From Richelia intracellularis (GTDB taxonomy: Bacteria > Cyanobacteriota > Cyanobacteriia > Cyanobacteriales > Nostocaceae), in NCBI GenBank assembly GCA_000613065.1, contig CBZS010000767.1:1-39683 (forward strand): DNA of 39,683 bases, written 5' to 3'. The notes beneath the pieces were generated by a model, which made no database searches, was not told the origin of the DNA, and worked only from the letters and a program-made list of their open reading frames with translations. The translations under genes and the position numbers were made by a program. Within the stretch, counting starts at the first letter, position 1, and every line of letters begins with the position of its first letter. This document shows, piece by piece, positions 1-9,270 of this stretch.

Positions 1-505
1 ATGCAGAGTAGAGGTCTCAGTCCTGTTGAGAGAACTTTCTCAGTAGTTATAGGTGTTTAGCTTCCCAACTTATCCGAAAAGTTTAGGAGCCGTCACTTAT
101 GGTTCTTAGCTATGACTTACCAATAATCGGTTCGTTTTTGCGAAAATTTCAGGAAAAGTAAATATTTGGACTGTAATTATTTGTGTAGAGTTTTTCCTTC
201 CCAACTTTTTTCAATAATTTTACCAATATGTTCCTCTGTGTACTTGTAGATCTGCCATTATTCATCTAGATTAGTATTCCCCCGTTTATGGAATAGATGG
301 CGGGAACGAAGTATCTATGAGTAGATTCCACTATTAGTAGTGCCAAACTTTAAAATTCCCTTAATTGTATTGGGTAATATCAACAGTAGCCACTCTTTTC
401 TAAGCATGAAATAATACTGTAAAAAGCATACGGGGCACTACCAAAAACGACGACAGCGAATACTCAGGTTTCACACAGAGAGCAATTAGCTCAGGGTAGG
501 AAGAT
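1..505. other. Intergenic sequence, no gene recognised
   Basis: I see no convincing reading frame, RNA gene or IS end on either strand. The last ~15 bases hold a purine-rich AGGAAG ahead of the ATG at 506, which serves as the ribosome binding site of the next gene. The remainder may be upstream regulatory sequence or an unrecognisable relic. Confidence 0.5.
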
Positions 506-1222
506 ATGAAGAGTCAACCATTTTTTGTATTTGGAGAACCACAGGACTACCAATGCAAGTCTGTACTCAACAACACTAGTATCATCCAGAAATTCCATCC
601 CCATACTGAGGATGAAATCGCCATAGCCGATCGGGAGCTGCGGACTTGTGCGCTGAAATATGCCCAAAAAGGGCACTATATTGATGCAATCGCGCTTTTG
701 AGTCAATTAATCAATCGCCACCCCAGAAATGCTGTTGATTACAATAACCAGGGGCTCATTTATTTTCAAAGTGGAGATAGTCAAAGAGCTTTTTGTGATT
801 ACAATATGGCTCTACAGCTAGACCCAAAACTTGCTTCTGCATACAATAATCGCGCCAATTATTATGCTGCTTGTGGAGAATTAGCAGACGCGATCGCTGA
901 TTACTATCAAGCTTTAGATCTCAATCCTAGTTATGTTCGTGGTTGGATTAATCTAGGCATTACTCTGCGGGAGTTGGGCAATTACGCAGAGGCAATTGAA
1001 AATTTAGAAGTAGCATTATTATTTGATCAATTAGAAAGTCATATATTGGCAGAAAGAGGTAGAACTTACCACCTCTGGGGAGATTGGAATTGTGCTATTG
1101 CTGATTATCATCGTGCTGTAATTGCTATTGATACTGATGATATAAGAACTCAACATTCTGCCTCCAGTCTACGCCTACAGATCGAAACCTGGTTGGACGA
1201 GCTTATCGGTTTATTGAATTAA
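506..1222 (+). CDS. Tetratricopeptide repeat (TPR) protein
   Basis: A 238-residue soluble protein with no signal peptide or membrane segment. From about residue 38 to 205 it is built of consecutive 34-residue TPR helical pairs. The diagnostic pattern (small residue at 8, A/Y at 20, A at 27, P at 32) shows in stretches such as 'YNNQGLIYFQSGD' and 'ALDLNPSYVRGWINLG'. TPR arrays form protein-binding scaffolds, and the partner cannot be inferred here. The ATG at 506 is preceded by AGGAAG at good spacing. It is transcribed alone; the next gene on this strand begins about 660 bp downstream beyond two mobile repeats. The TPR fold is clear; the cellular role is unknown. Confidence 0.9.
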   Translation: MKSQPFFVFGEPQDYQCKSVLNNTSIIQKFHPHTEDEIAIADRELRTCALKYAQKGHYIDAIALLSQLINRHPRNAVDYNNQGLIYFQSGDSQRAFCDYNMALQLDPKLASAYNNRANYYAACGELADAIADYYQALDLNPSYVRGWINLGITLRELGNYAEAIENLEVALLFDQLESHILAERGRTYHLWGDWNCAIADYHRAVIAIDTDDIRTQHSASSLRLQIETWLDELIGLLN

Positions 1223-1496
1223 GGTAACAAGTAGAATAAAATAGAAACATTGCTTACGCAAATATTGTAATCCAAATCTTATCTGTAGCTAATGGCTAAT
1301 AGATGATAATAAAATGATTATTTACCTGTAAGTTCATTTGTTATAAACTATTAGCCGTTAGTTTTGTATTATTTATCGGACTATATATGAATCCAGGTAA
1401 ATTATGAACTAAGCATGATAGTATAAAGCGGGGAACAGATGATAAAAATTATGATGATATTTTTGCAAAAATAAAATATTAATCTTATGGAAACAT

Positions 1497-1587
1497 GGCG
1501 TTGCTGAATCAGGGGATGAATTAGCGTTTGAAATCATTAAGAAATCGTTGCAATTTTAGTGAAATCATCCCCTGATTCGGCAACGCC
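1497..1587 (+). repeat. 91-bp MITE-like repeat, copy 1
   Basis: It begins GGCGTTGCTGAATCAGGGG and ends with CAACGCC, with imperfect terminal inverted repeats about 23 bp long. It is flanked by GGAAACAT on the left and GGAAATAT on the right, a 7/8 match that I read as an aged 8-bp target-site duplication. It has no coding capacity. Six further 91-bp copies occur in this window. Confidence 0.85.
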
Positions 1588-1774
1588 GGAAATATTTTTA
1601 CTTTGAATGAATGCGAGTTTGCTCTAATGAGTATAAATCATAATTATGTTATGGTAAATAAACCATATAACTTAATATCTATTCATAAGCTTGTATCCTT
1701 TTCTCTCTAAGTCTTTGCCCTTGCCGCTTATTCTGGTCAGTTTGCATACAAAATAATTTTTAGATACATATTCC

Positions 1775-1865
1775 GGCGTTGCATAAGTGCGGGATGAATT
1801 AGCGCTTGAAATCATTGAGAAATCGTTGAAATTTTAGTGAAATCATCCCCTGATTCAGGAACGCC
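1775..1865 (+). repeat. 91-bp MITE-like repeat, copy 2, next to acs
   Basis: It starts GGCGTTGCATAAGTGCGGG and ends GGAACGCC. Flanks CATATTCC and TAAATTCC match at 6 of 8 positions, consistent with a decayed 8-bp duplication. The right end lies only 20 bases before the acs start codon, so the element sits in the acs leader and may separate the gene from its older promoter. Confidence 0.85.
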
Positions 1866-1885
1866 TAAATTCCTTACACAAGATT

Positions 1886-3856
1886 ATGTCTCAATTAACG
1901 ATAGAATCAGTCCTGCAAGAAAAACGTCTATTCTCACCTAGTCCAGATTTTTCTCAATCTGCCCATATTAAAAGTCTAGAAGATTATAAAAAGCTTTATG
2001 AACAAGCAAAAGCTGACCCAGAAAAATTTTGGGCTCAATTAGCAGAGCAAGAATTGCACTGGTTCCAAAAGTGGGATACCGTTATTGATTGGCAACCACC
2101 CTTTGGTAACTGGTTTGTCAACGGTAAAATTAATATTTCTTACAATTGCCTAGATCGACATCTAACTACTTGGCGCAAAAATAAAGCAGCAATTATTTGG
2201 GAAGGAGAACCGGGGGATTTCCGTACTATAACTTATGCCCAATTGCACCGGGAAGTATGCCAATTCGCTAATAGTTTAAAACACTTGGGTGTGCATAAAG
2301 GCGATCGGGTGGGTATTTACATGCCCATGGTTCCGGAAGCAGCCATCGCCATGTTAGCCTGTGCCCGTATCGGTGCGCCCCATAGTGTAGTATTTGGTGG
2401 TTTTAGTGCGGAAGCATTGCGCGAACGCTTAATTGATGCGGAAGCCAAGGTAGTAATTACTGCTGATGGGGGTTGGCGTAAGGATGTAATTGTTCCCCTC
2501 AAACCTCAAGTTAATAAGGCCTTAGCAGATAATGCTGTGCCTACAGTCAAAAATGTGGTGGTGGTTAAACGCACAGCCCAAGATGTTTCCATGGTAGAGG
2601 GAAGAGATCTTTGGTGGCATGAACTACAACAAAATGCCTCCCCCAATTGTCCCGCAGAACCTATGGACAGTGAGGATATGTTATTTATCCTCTACACTTC
2701 CGGCAGTACAGGTAAACCAAAAGGTGTTGTCCATACTACTGGGGGATACAACTTATACACCCACATGACCACCAAATGGATCTTCGATTTGCAAGATACA
2801 GATGTGTACTGGTGTACTGCAGATGTTGGTTGGATTACTGGACATAGCTACATTGTTTATGGGCCTTTGTCCAATGGAGCTACCACCTTGATGTATGAAG
2901 GTACACCCCGCAGGTCTAACCCTGGCTGTTTCTGGGATTTGGTAGAAAAGTATGGCGTAACAATTTTTTATACTGCTCCCACGGCAATTCGCGCCTTTAT
3001 CAAAATGGGGGATCATCTCCCCAAAGCTAGGGATTTATCTTCCTTACGTTTGTTGGGGAGCGTAGGGGAACCTATTAACCCAGAAGCATGGATGTGGTAT
3101 CACAAGGTGATTGGTGGGGAACGTTGCCCAATTGTGGATACATGGTGGCAAACAGAAACCGGGGGCATAATGATTACCCCCTTACCGGGAGCCACTTCCA
3201 CAAAACCAGGTTCTGCGACATTTCCCTTCCCTGGCATTATTACCGACGTAGTAAATTTGAATGGTGACCCCGTAGAAGAAAATGAAGGTGGTTACCTAGT
3301 AGTCCGCCATCCCTGGCCTGGTATGTTACGCACAGTATACGGGAATCCTGATCGCTTCCGCCGTACCTACTGGGAGCATATTCCTCCTAAAGATGGTAAG
3401 TATTTTTACTTTGCTGGAGACGGTGCTAGAAAAGATAGTGATGGCTATTTCTGGATTATGGGGCGGGTAGATGATGTGTTAAATGTATCAGGGCATCGTC
3501 TCGGAACTATGGAAGTGGAATCAGCCTTAGTTTGCCATCCTTCCGTTGCCGAAGCCGCAGTAGTTGGGAAACCTGATGAGATTAAGGGTGAAGAAATTGT
3601 TGCTTTTATCACCTTAGAGGGCAACTATCAACCCAGCGAAGAATTGGGGAAAGAGCTGAAACAACATGTTGCCAAAGAAATTGGTGCCATTGCCCGTCCT
3701 GGAGAAATTCGATTTAGTGATGCCTTACCTAAAACGCGATCAGGTAAAATTATGCGTCGGATATTACGTAGTTTAGCCGCGGGGCAAGAAGTATCTGGAG
3801 ATACTTCTACATTGGAAGATAAGAGCGTGTTGGATAAGTTACGTGGAGAAGGTTAA
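1886..3856 (+). CDS. acs: Acetyl-coenzyme A synthetase (acetate-CoA ligase, AMP-forming)
   Basis: A 656-residue protein, the normal length for Acs (EC 6.2.1.1), which turns acetate, ATP and CoA into acetyl-CoA, AMP and pyrophosphate in the cytoplasm. The adenylate-forming signature is intact ('[14 protein letters not shown]', near residue 270), as is the 'WWQTETGG' motif. The C-terminal '[11 protein letters not shown]' contains the catalytic lysine that Pat-type acetyltransferases acylate in this family. The reading frame is unbroken and begins MSQLTIES, as family members do. No clear Shine-Dalgarno precedes the ATG, and the 91-bp mobile repeat ends 20 bases upstream. The gene appears monocistronic and is followed by an ISKra4 element. 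Identification is secure. Confidence 0.97.
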   Translation: MSQLTIESVLQEKRLFSPSPDFSQSAHIKSLEDYKKLYEQAKADPEKFWAQLAEQELHWFQKWDTVIDWQPPFGNWFVNGKINISYNCLDRHLTTWRKNKAAIIWEGEPGDFRTITYAQLHREVCQFANSLKHLGVHKGDRVGIYMPMVPEAAIAMLACARIGAPHSVVFGGFSAEALRERLIDAEAKVVITADGGWRKDVIVPLKPQVNKALADNAVPTVKNVVVVKRTAQDVSMVEGRDLWWHELQQNASPNCPAEPMDSEDMLFILYTSGSTGKPKGVVHTTGGYNLYTHMTTKWIFDLQDTDVYWCTADVGWITGHSYIVYGPLSNGATTLMYEGTPRRSNPGCFWDLVEKYGVTIFYTAPTAIRAFIKMGDHLPKARDLSSLRLLGSVGEPINPEAWMWYHKVIGGERCPIVDTWWQTETGGIMITPLPGATSTKPGSATFPFPGIITDVVNLNGDPVEENEGGYLVVRHPWPGMLRTVYGNPDRFRRTYWEHIPPKDGKYFYFAGDGARKDSDGYFWIMGRVDDVLNVSGHRLGTMEVESALVCHPSVAEAAVVGKPDEIKGEEIVAFITLEGNYQPSEELGKELKQHVAKEIGAIARPGEIRFSDALPKTRSGKIMRRILRSLAAGQEVSGDTSTLEDKSVLDKLRGEG

Positions 3857-3961
3857 ACCTATCTCATATTCTGACTCTTGAAAAATTGGGATTCTCCCTT
3901 ATTTATGGATTGGGTGGGTAACTGGTACTCACCCACACTCTTGATGAATGTTAAATTATTT

Positions 3962-5708
3962 CGGTGCGACTCTTTTAGTAAGACGGGCAGTGGAACTTAG
4001 ACACGTATTGGAAGAGGTGGAGAGGTAGTAGAACAAAGAGGTTTGCTTTGAGAACTTTCTTGCTCAAAGGAATACCACTAGAGTACAAAGCCAGGTGATT
4101 GGGTTTATGTTCTTGTTGTAGATGAAACTGCCAATACTCATCCCAATCGCCACTGATGTATAAAGAACCCAGGGGTAAAACAGCCTCAGCACCCCTCATG
4201 GTCCATCTAGCCCCAGTGATATCCATCCTGTCTTTAATCAGGTGGCGACAAGCACCCTCAATCACCCCCGTGGCCATGGGGAATCCAGCTTTTAAGTAAT
4301 CGTCATATTTGAGGTATTTGGCATTGTTAAGTAAATATCTAGCACAGGTATCCACGGGTTTACGTTCTTGGGGGGTGAGTTTGGGTAAAGTCGCACTGCG
4401 GCACATACCTGGGGCAACTGAACTTAATTTACCTTCAAGGATAAGCTGTAAACGTTTGCTCACCCAACCTTCTGTCTGTGTTGAAGTCTGAAAATAAAAG
4501 ACAAATGCAGCTTTCCACAAATACTCAATCACATGGATAATATCTAGGACAATTGTTAAGTTGAGATTGTGTTTTTTTGCAAATTTATTGAGTAAGGATA
4601 ATTGTTTCTTATTGCCATCAACTAAGGCACAGAAACGTTTGTGTTTGTTTTGCTCACGGAAGATTGCCTCATCAAAGGCTTCTGAAATAAGCTTTTTGGG
4701 CTCTTTGGCTAAAGAAGCCCAAACACGCTTACCAATTGGTCGAGGTCGGTTAATTTTCCTATCTTCATCGGATGGGTTAACGATTTTTTGGTGTGTACGT
4801 ACAAAGAAATTAATTGTATAAACACTAGCTACTGTTGCCATTCGCTTTGCGTTGTCCTTTTCACCCTTTGTTAAGGGTTTGTTTAACTTTTTGCTTGAAG
4901 CTAAGGGTGGTTTTTGAGTATTGCTACATAAGTCAGATGTTCGCAATACAACATCCTTCACGTCCGGGCTAATTACGACTATTTCTCCTGTGTCTTGCAA
5001 CTGTTTTGACTGAGCTTGTTGCTGGTGGTAGAAATCATCAAAATCTGAAGCACTATGGTAAGCCAGTTCTTCTGCTTGTCGCTTACCTATTTTGGCTGCT
5101 GTTGTTTTTTCTATGATTGCTGTTGTTTCTCTAAATTCCGAACGGGCTACTTCTATTGCTACTCGCTGTCTTAGTCCATGAGAATATTGCTCTGCTGGTA
5201 GATTAAACTTCCCATCCAAAGGAAATAGCGTATTTATCTTTCTTCCTCCATAACCGATTAAATTGGCGATTACTGTGCCAAATAATGTGGTTCATTTCCG
5301 TGACAATTTTTTCTTGTGTGTTCTGTTTACTGAGTCTGTACCTGCACACTCTCCCTCTATTTCATATTTACTGCCTTTATCAAAATATCTTTGTTTGTAA
5401 CAACCGTCTCAATAGTTCCTATCCATTCTCAAGTAACTTACTCTCTATCTGGGAGTGTTCTAACCCACAAATGCTGTCTGAGTTTAAGCAACTAACTATC
5501 TTTTCAAATACTTCTCGTGCTTCTGACCAAAACATACCTTGATTTGATTTTGATGTAGATCCTTGCATAGGCAATGGAACTGTTCCTGTTTTTTCACTTT
5601 TTACAAGCCAATTCCATCAAGTACATTTTTGGCTGTTAATACTACTGTGGTTGACTTGTCATTTATTATTCTTATATCATACTCCGTACTACCAAAAGAG
5701 TCGCACCC
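3962..5708 (-). mobile_element. ISKra4-family insertion sequence, copy 1 (full length, degraded)
   Basis: Its terminal inverted repeats are visible: the left end reads (c)GGTGCGACTCTTTTAGTA and the right end, reversed, reads GGGTGCGACTCTTTTGGTA. The element is about 1747 bp with one transposase gene on the minus strand. The flanks AAATTATTT and TCTTCATTT do not form a convincing duplication, so the surroundings have probably been rearranged since insertion. Two shorter derivatives (29573-30691 and 37910-38668) and a 45-bp end fragment (22140-22183) lie elsewhere in the window. Confidence 0.85.
3975..5568 (-). pseudogene. ISKra4-family transposase, degraded
   Basis: The longest open stretch (414 codons, 3975-5219) contains family features such as 'ALVDGNKKQLSLL', 'IVLDIIHVIEYLWKAAFVFY', 'ATGVIEGACRHLIKDRMD' and 'GARWTMRGAEAVLPL'. 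The true N-terminus probably begins at the ATG at 5568 (MQGSTSKSNQGMFWSEAREV). Between there and 5219 the frame is broken by stops and shifts: 'SRK*TTLFG' here corresponds to 'SRKLTILFG' in copy 3, a TTG-to-TGA change. This copy is therefore probably no longer an autonomous transposase, although its C-terminal two thirds look nearly intact. Family assignment comes from remembered sequence features. Confidence 0.8.
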
Positions 5709-5944
5709 TCTTCATTTATCGTGGCCTTTCTCATTTTTCTGTGGCATACCAAAAAGGTCTAGCTTCTGACCCGGTGAAATATTTTGCTGATCGGGAAAAT
5801 CAGCATGTAGGAATTGTTAAACGGAAACGAAAACCTAACATAAAATTGATTGTTGCCCCTTTCCCTGAGCAACAGCGAGGAACCCCTGAATTTTTTTTTC
5901 AAGCATCTCCTCAAAGCCCATTGAAAACTTTGATGCAAGCTTAA
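5709..5944 (+). pseudogene. Unidentified gene fragment
   Basis: An open stretch of about 78 codons lies directly against the right end of ISKra4 copy 1 and ends in TAA at 5942-5944. It reads 'YQKGLASDPVKYFADREN', then a basic 'VKRKRKP', then 'LIVAPFPEQQRGTPEFFF'. Composition looks like real coding sequence, but I do not recognise the family and no native start is present. It probably is the 3' remainder of a gene cut by the IS. It is in frame with the adenine deaminase relic that follows, but the residues do not resemble that enzyme. Confidence 0.4.
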
Positions 5945-6850
5945 CTTGTCACCAATGGTGTAAACCCGATACAACACTACAAAATGGACGTGGGGTTGAT
6001 AGAACTAGGAGATGCTGCAGATTTTATTGTGGTGAATAACCTACAAGACTTTGTAGTTAATTCTACTTACTGTCAGGGGATATTCCTGACAACAGATGGT
6101 CAATCATTACTGCCATCTGTACCTGTGACACCTATGAAAAAATTTGCTGCCGAGGAAATATTGACATCGGATTTGCACCTACCTGCTGCGGGTAAAACTG
6201 TTAGAGTGATCGCAGTTGAGGATGGACAGCTAATTACCACAGAAAAACATTTACCTGTTTATATTGAGCATGGGGAAGTGGCTGCTCATTTAAAGGCAGA
6301 TGTGCTGAAACTTGTCGTAGTCAATCGTTATCAAACCGCACCTCCAAGAGTAGCATTAGTTCATAATTTTAGATTGCAACGGGGAGCAATCCCTGCTTCT
6401 GTTGGCGATGATTCCCATAATATTGTGGCCGTAGGGACGACGGATGAGGAAATTTGTGCGGCAATGAATGGAATAATTCAAGTTAAGGGAGGGATTGCAG
6501 TTGGTGAAGCTAATTCTGTAGAGGTCTTGCCCTTGCCAATCGCTCTATTAATTGCTGCAGATGACGGTTATGGTGTGGCACAAAAATATGCCCATTTACA
6601 TAATAGGGCAAAAGAATTAAGTTCCCTACTTATCGCCCCATTTATGACCCTTTCATTTATGGCATTATTAGTGATTCCATAACTGAAGTTGAGCGTTCGC
6701 GGTTTGTTTGATGGTAATAAGTTTGGCGTTGCATAAATGCGGGATGAATTAGGGTTTGAAACCATTGAGAAATCGTTGAAAATTTAGTGAAATCATCCCC
6801 TGATTCAGCAACGCCATAAGTTTCAGTTTCTACCCTTGTGGGTGGATTAG
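5945..6850 (+). pseudogene. ade: Adenine deaminase, 3' half, interrupted
   Basis: Codons from about 5948 read 'NPIQHYKMDVGLIELGDAAD', typical of the metal-dependent hydrolase just after its catalytic barrel. They continue through 'HNFRLQRGAIPASVGDDSHN', 'VGTTDEEICAAMNGII' and 'APFMTLSFMALLVIP', the conserved C-terminal domain of adenine deaminase (adenine to hypoxanthine plus ammonia). The metal-binding N-terminal half is missing. An in-frame TAA follows 'LLVIP' at 6680-6682, after which the frame continues 'LKLSVRGLFDGNKF'. A 91-bp repeat (6725-6815) then interrupts it. Removing the repeat and one copy of its 8-bp duplication restores 'NKFQFLPLWVD' and a stop at 6848-6850, the usual end of the enzyme. 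The gene is non-functional. Confidence 0.85.
6725..6815 (+). repeat. 91-bp MITE-like repeat, copy 3, inside ade
   Basis: A canonical copy from GGCGTTGCATAAATGCGGG to CAGCAACGCC. It is flanked by a perfect 8-bp duplication, ATAAGTTT, at 6717-6724 and 6816-6823. Virtual excision restores the reading frame of the surrounding adenine deaminase pseudogene, which shows directly that the repeat arrived by insertion. Confidence 0.95.
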
Positions 6851-6891
6851 AAGACAGGGGAGAAACTTATACTAACAACAACTGACAACTG

Positions 6892-7713
6892 TTAACCGTA
6901 ACTAATCCAATCACTCCAACTACCTGCATATAACTTTCCTCCAGGAATCCCTCCTAACTCCAGGGATAATAAATTAACGCAAGCAGTCACCCCAGAACCG
7001 CAGTAAACCATAATTTCCTCAGATTTTTCCATTTCTAACCAACGTTGGCGTTGTTCTGAGGGGGAAAGGAGATAACCTTGGGAATCCGTGACTTCTTGCC
7101 AAGGATAGTTTACTGCACCAGGAATATGTCCAGCAACTTTATCAATAGGTTCTCGAATACCTGCATAGCGTTCACCAGATCGGGAATCCACTAAAACCCT
7201 TTCTGGTAAATCTTTACGCTGCTTCACTGCTTCCCTATTAACAACCATTTGTGGTTTGATCTGGGCTGTAAAATAACCATTACGGGGGTTAGTGGTAACA
7301 TCCGTGACCTCATACCCTGCTGCGAGCCATGCATTAAAACCGCCATCTAATACTGCAACTCTCTCGTGTCCCATATATCGTAACAACCACCACAGACGGG
7401 ATGCAAACGCCTGACGTGAGTCATCGTAAGCCACAACCAAAGTTTTTTGCCATTCCACTCCCATAGTCGATAATTTGTGGGCAAACAATTCCAAGTCTGG
7501 TAATGGATGTCTACCTCCATGTTCCTTCACAGCACTGGAAAGATCCTGATTCAAATCGAGATAATAAGACCCTGGTATGTGGCTAGTTTGGTATTTTTGT
7601 CGTCCTAAATCTGTCTCTGCTAAAGAAAAGCGACAATCTGTGATCGCAATGCCTTCATTTGCTAAATTTTCTTTTAACCAATCACAACTAACCACGAAAT
7701 TAGTATGATCCAT
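6892..7713 (-). CDS. Sulfurtransferase (3-mercaptopyruvate/thiosulfate type), two rhodanese domains
   Basis: A 273-residue protein with two tandem rhodanese domains (about 8-140 and 155-270), the normal architecture and length. The catalytic loop in the second domain is 'CGSGVTA' with Cys238 as the persulfide-forming residue. The CG(S/T)GVTA form is typical of mercaptopyruvate sulfurtransferases, while thiosulfate-specific rhodaneses usually have CRKGV. The N-terminal domain keeps 'DLGRQKYQTSHIPGSYYLD' but has no catalytic cysteine, as expected. The protein is cytoplasmic with no signal peptide. It is divergently transcribed from the MnmD-like gene 39 bp away, so the two probably share a promoter region. 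Substrate preference is inferred from the loop only. Confidence 0.92.
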   Translation of the reverse strand: MDHTNFVVSCDWLKENLANEGIAITDCRFSLAETDLGRQKYQTSHIPGSYYLDLNQDLSSAVKEHGGRHPLPDLELFAHKLSTMGVEWQKTLVVAYDDSRQAFASRLWWLLRYMGHERVAVLDGGFNAWLAAGYEVTDVTTNPRNGYFTAQIKPQMVVNREAVKQRKDLPERVLVDSRSGERYAGIREPIDKVAGHIPGAVNYPWQEVTDSQGYLLSPSEQRQRWLEMEKSEEIMVYCGSGVTACVNLLSLELGGIPGGKLYAGSWSDWISYG

Positions 7714-7752
7714 TAGTTGAAACTCGCTATTGTTAATTAATAATTAGGATAA

Positions 7753-8622
7753 ATGAAAAATAAAGTAAACTTTATTCCCAAAGTAACAGGAGATGGTTCT
7801 TTTACCTTCTTTTCATCAGAGTTTGGGGAGCATTTTCACAGCCACTATGGAGCGCGTCAAGAGAGTTTTGGAAAATTTGCAATTCCGACACAATTGTCTA
7901 TTAAAGCCAAACAACAGCATCTGAAAGTATTAGATATTTGTTATGGACTAGGATACAATACCGCCGCAGCTTTAGAAACAATTTGGAGAGCAAATCCTGA
8001 TTGTCATGTAGAATTAATTGGCTTAGAAATCAATGTCTCTGTGGCAAAAAATGCCATCGAACGCCAGTTATTTTCTTATTGGAATAGTGAATATACTGAG
8101 ATCTTGAGACAACTTGCTTTTACCCAACAAGTAAATAGCGCTCGCCTAACGGCTAAATTATTAATTGGTGATGCGAGAAACCTAATAAAGTCTCTCAGTA
8201 ATTCTGGTTTCTATGCTGATGCAATTTTTCTTGATCCTTTTTCACCCCCTCAGTGCCCTCAGTTATGGACAATAGAATTTATTAGACAAGTAGCCCAGTA
8301 TTTGCACTCTAATGGGTTATTAGCCACTTACTCCTGCGCTGCGGCTGTACGTACCGCTTTAATTGCTGCTGGTTTAGCGATCGCTTCTACTCCTCCCATA
8401 GGTAGACGCACCCCTGGCACTGTTGCGGGATGGGAATTAACATCAAATGCCTTTCTACTACTTTCGCAACGAGAACGAGAACATTTACTTACCAAAGCAG
8501 CTATTCCTTACCGCGATCCCCAGTTAAAAGATTCTGCTACCACTATGATTCATCGAAGGATCCAAGAACAAAACGAATCCCAGCTAGAAACCACATCCCA
8601 TTGGCGAAAACGATGGTCTTAA
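7753..8622 (+). CDS. MnmD-like tRNA (mnm5s2U34) methyltransferase
   Basis: A 289-residue single-domain protein of the MnmC-N/MnmD family (Methyltransf_30). The SAM-binding motif I is 'VLDICYGLGYNTA' near residue 62, followed by the acidic 'LIGLEIN' strand. The family signature 'IFLDPFSPPQCPQLWT' lies near residue 160, and 'TYSCAAAVRTAL' with 'GRRTPGTVAGW' fall towards the C-terminus. Family members methylate the aminomethyl group on wobble uridine 34 of certain tRNAs. The FAD oxidoreductase half found in E. coli MnmC is absent, as in plants and many bacteria. The N-terminal 'GDGSFTFFSSEFGEHFHS' is also characteristic. Strong family match; the exact tRNA substrate in this organism is inferred. 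Confidence 0.9.
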   Translation: MKNKVNFIPKVTGDGSFTFFSSEFGEHFHSHYGARQESFGKFAIPTQLSIKAKQQHLKVLDICYGLGYNTAAALETIWRANPDCHVELIGLEINVSVAKNAIERQLFSYWNSEYTEILRQLAFTQQVNSARLTAKLLIGDARNLIKSLSNSGFYADAIFLDPFSPPQCPQLWTIEFIRQVAQYLHSNGLLATYSCAAAVRTALIAAGLAIASTPPIGRRTPGTVAGWELTSNAFLLLSQREREHLLTKAAIPYRDPQLKDSATTMIHRRIQEQNESQLETTSHWRKRWS

Positions 8623-9270
8623 CCTAAGAATTAATTGGGATACTAATTTATAGTTGCAAATATTTGTGAACACTTGTTTTGATGCAGTCAATATTTTTAT
8701 GTGGTGGCTGATGATGGATTGATATCGGAGTGCACTCATCTAGACAGGAATCAAACATAGTAGCTATTGATACAAGAAGAAAATAGTGGCAATGCAAGTG
8801 ATATTAGGTTGACATCTGTTATATAAATCACTTTTGGACTTCGTGGTTTATCACAAAATTATGTACGCAAGTATAGTTATACTATTTTATAATCAGGAAA
8901 ATTGGTTTGTTTTACGTGTCTTAGAAAAGTAAACTAATTAGTTAATTAGTCTAAAAAATAAATTTATATCAAAAGTAAAAAATGATTCATTATTAATTTT
9001 TATATCGAATCAGCAAAATCATTATCTTTGTTAAGAGATATTCATATCAATCCTTTGTTTTAGTTAAATATTTTTGCTATACCGTATTAAATGTTTTAAT
9101 ATTATAAAAACTGCAAAACATTTCATACGGGGAACTTTAATGATTAAATATATTAGATTTGTGAGTAAAATTTTTAGGATAACTATTGGAATAAATTGTT
9201 TCTAAGACATTTTAAAAATTGAGATAAAGATGAAATAATTATCTCACTTGTTTAAGACTGGAGTACACTT
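8623..9270. other. AT-rich intergenic region upstream of the HD-GYP regulator
   Basis: I find no gene or IS end in these 648 bp. The sequence is very AT-rich with stop codons in all frames. The direct repeat TAATTAGT-TAATTAGT lies at about 8935-8950. A GGAG motif near 9258-9261 serves as the ribosome binding site for the GTG start at 9271. Promoters for the regulator probably lie here but cannot be fixed by eye. Confidence 0.5.

Larger units (their letters stand above)
1223..1885. other. Intergenic region carrying two 91-bp repeats
   Basis: There is no gene in this 663-bp gap. It holds an imperfect inverted pair, CTAATGGCTAATAG at 1289-1302 against CTATTAGCCGTTAG at 1348-1361 (one mismatch, 45-base loop), and two copies of the 91-bp mobile repeat described separately. 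Any native acs promoter must lie here, but I cannot assign -10/-35 boxes with confidence. Confidence 0.6.

Noticed and set aside
5984-6682. A complete 232-residue protein starting at ATG 5984
   Set aside because: The codons before this ATG ('NPIQHYK') already match adenine deaminase, so it is an internal methionine of a truncated gene.
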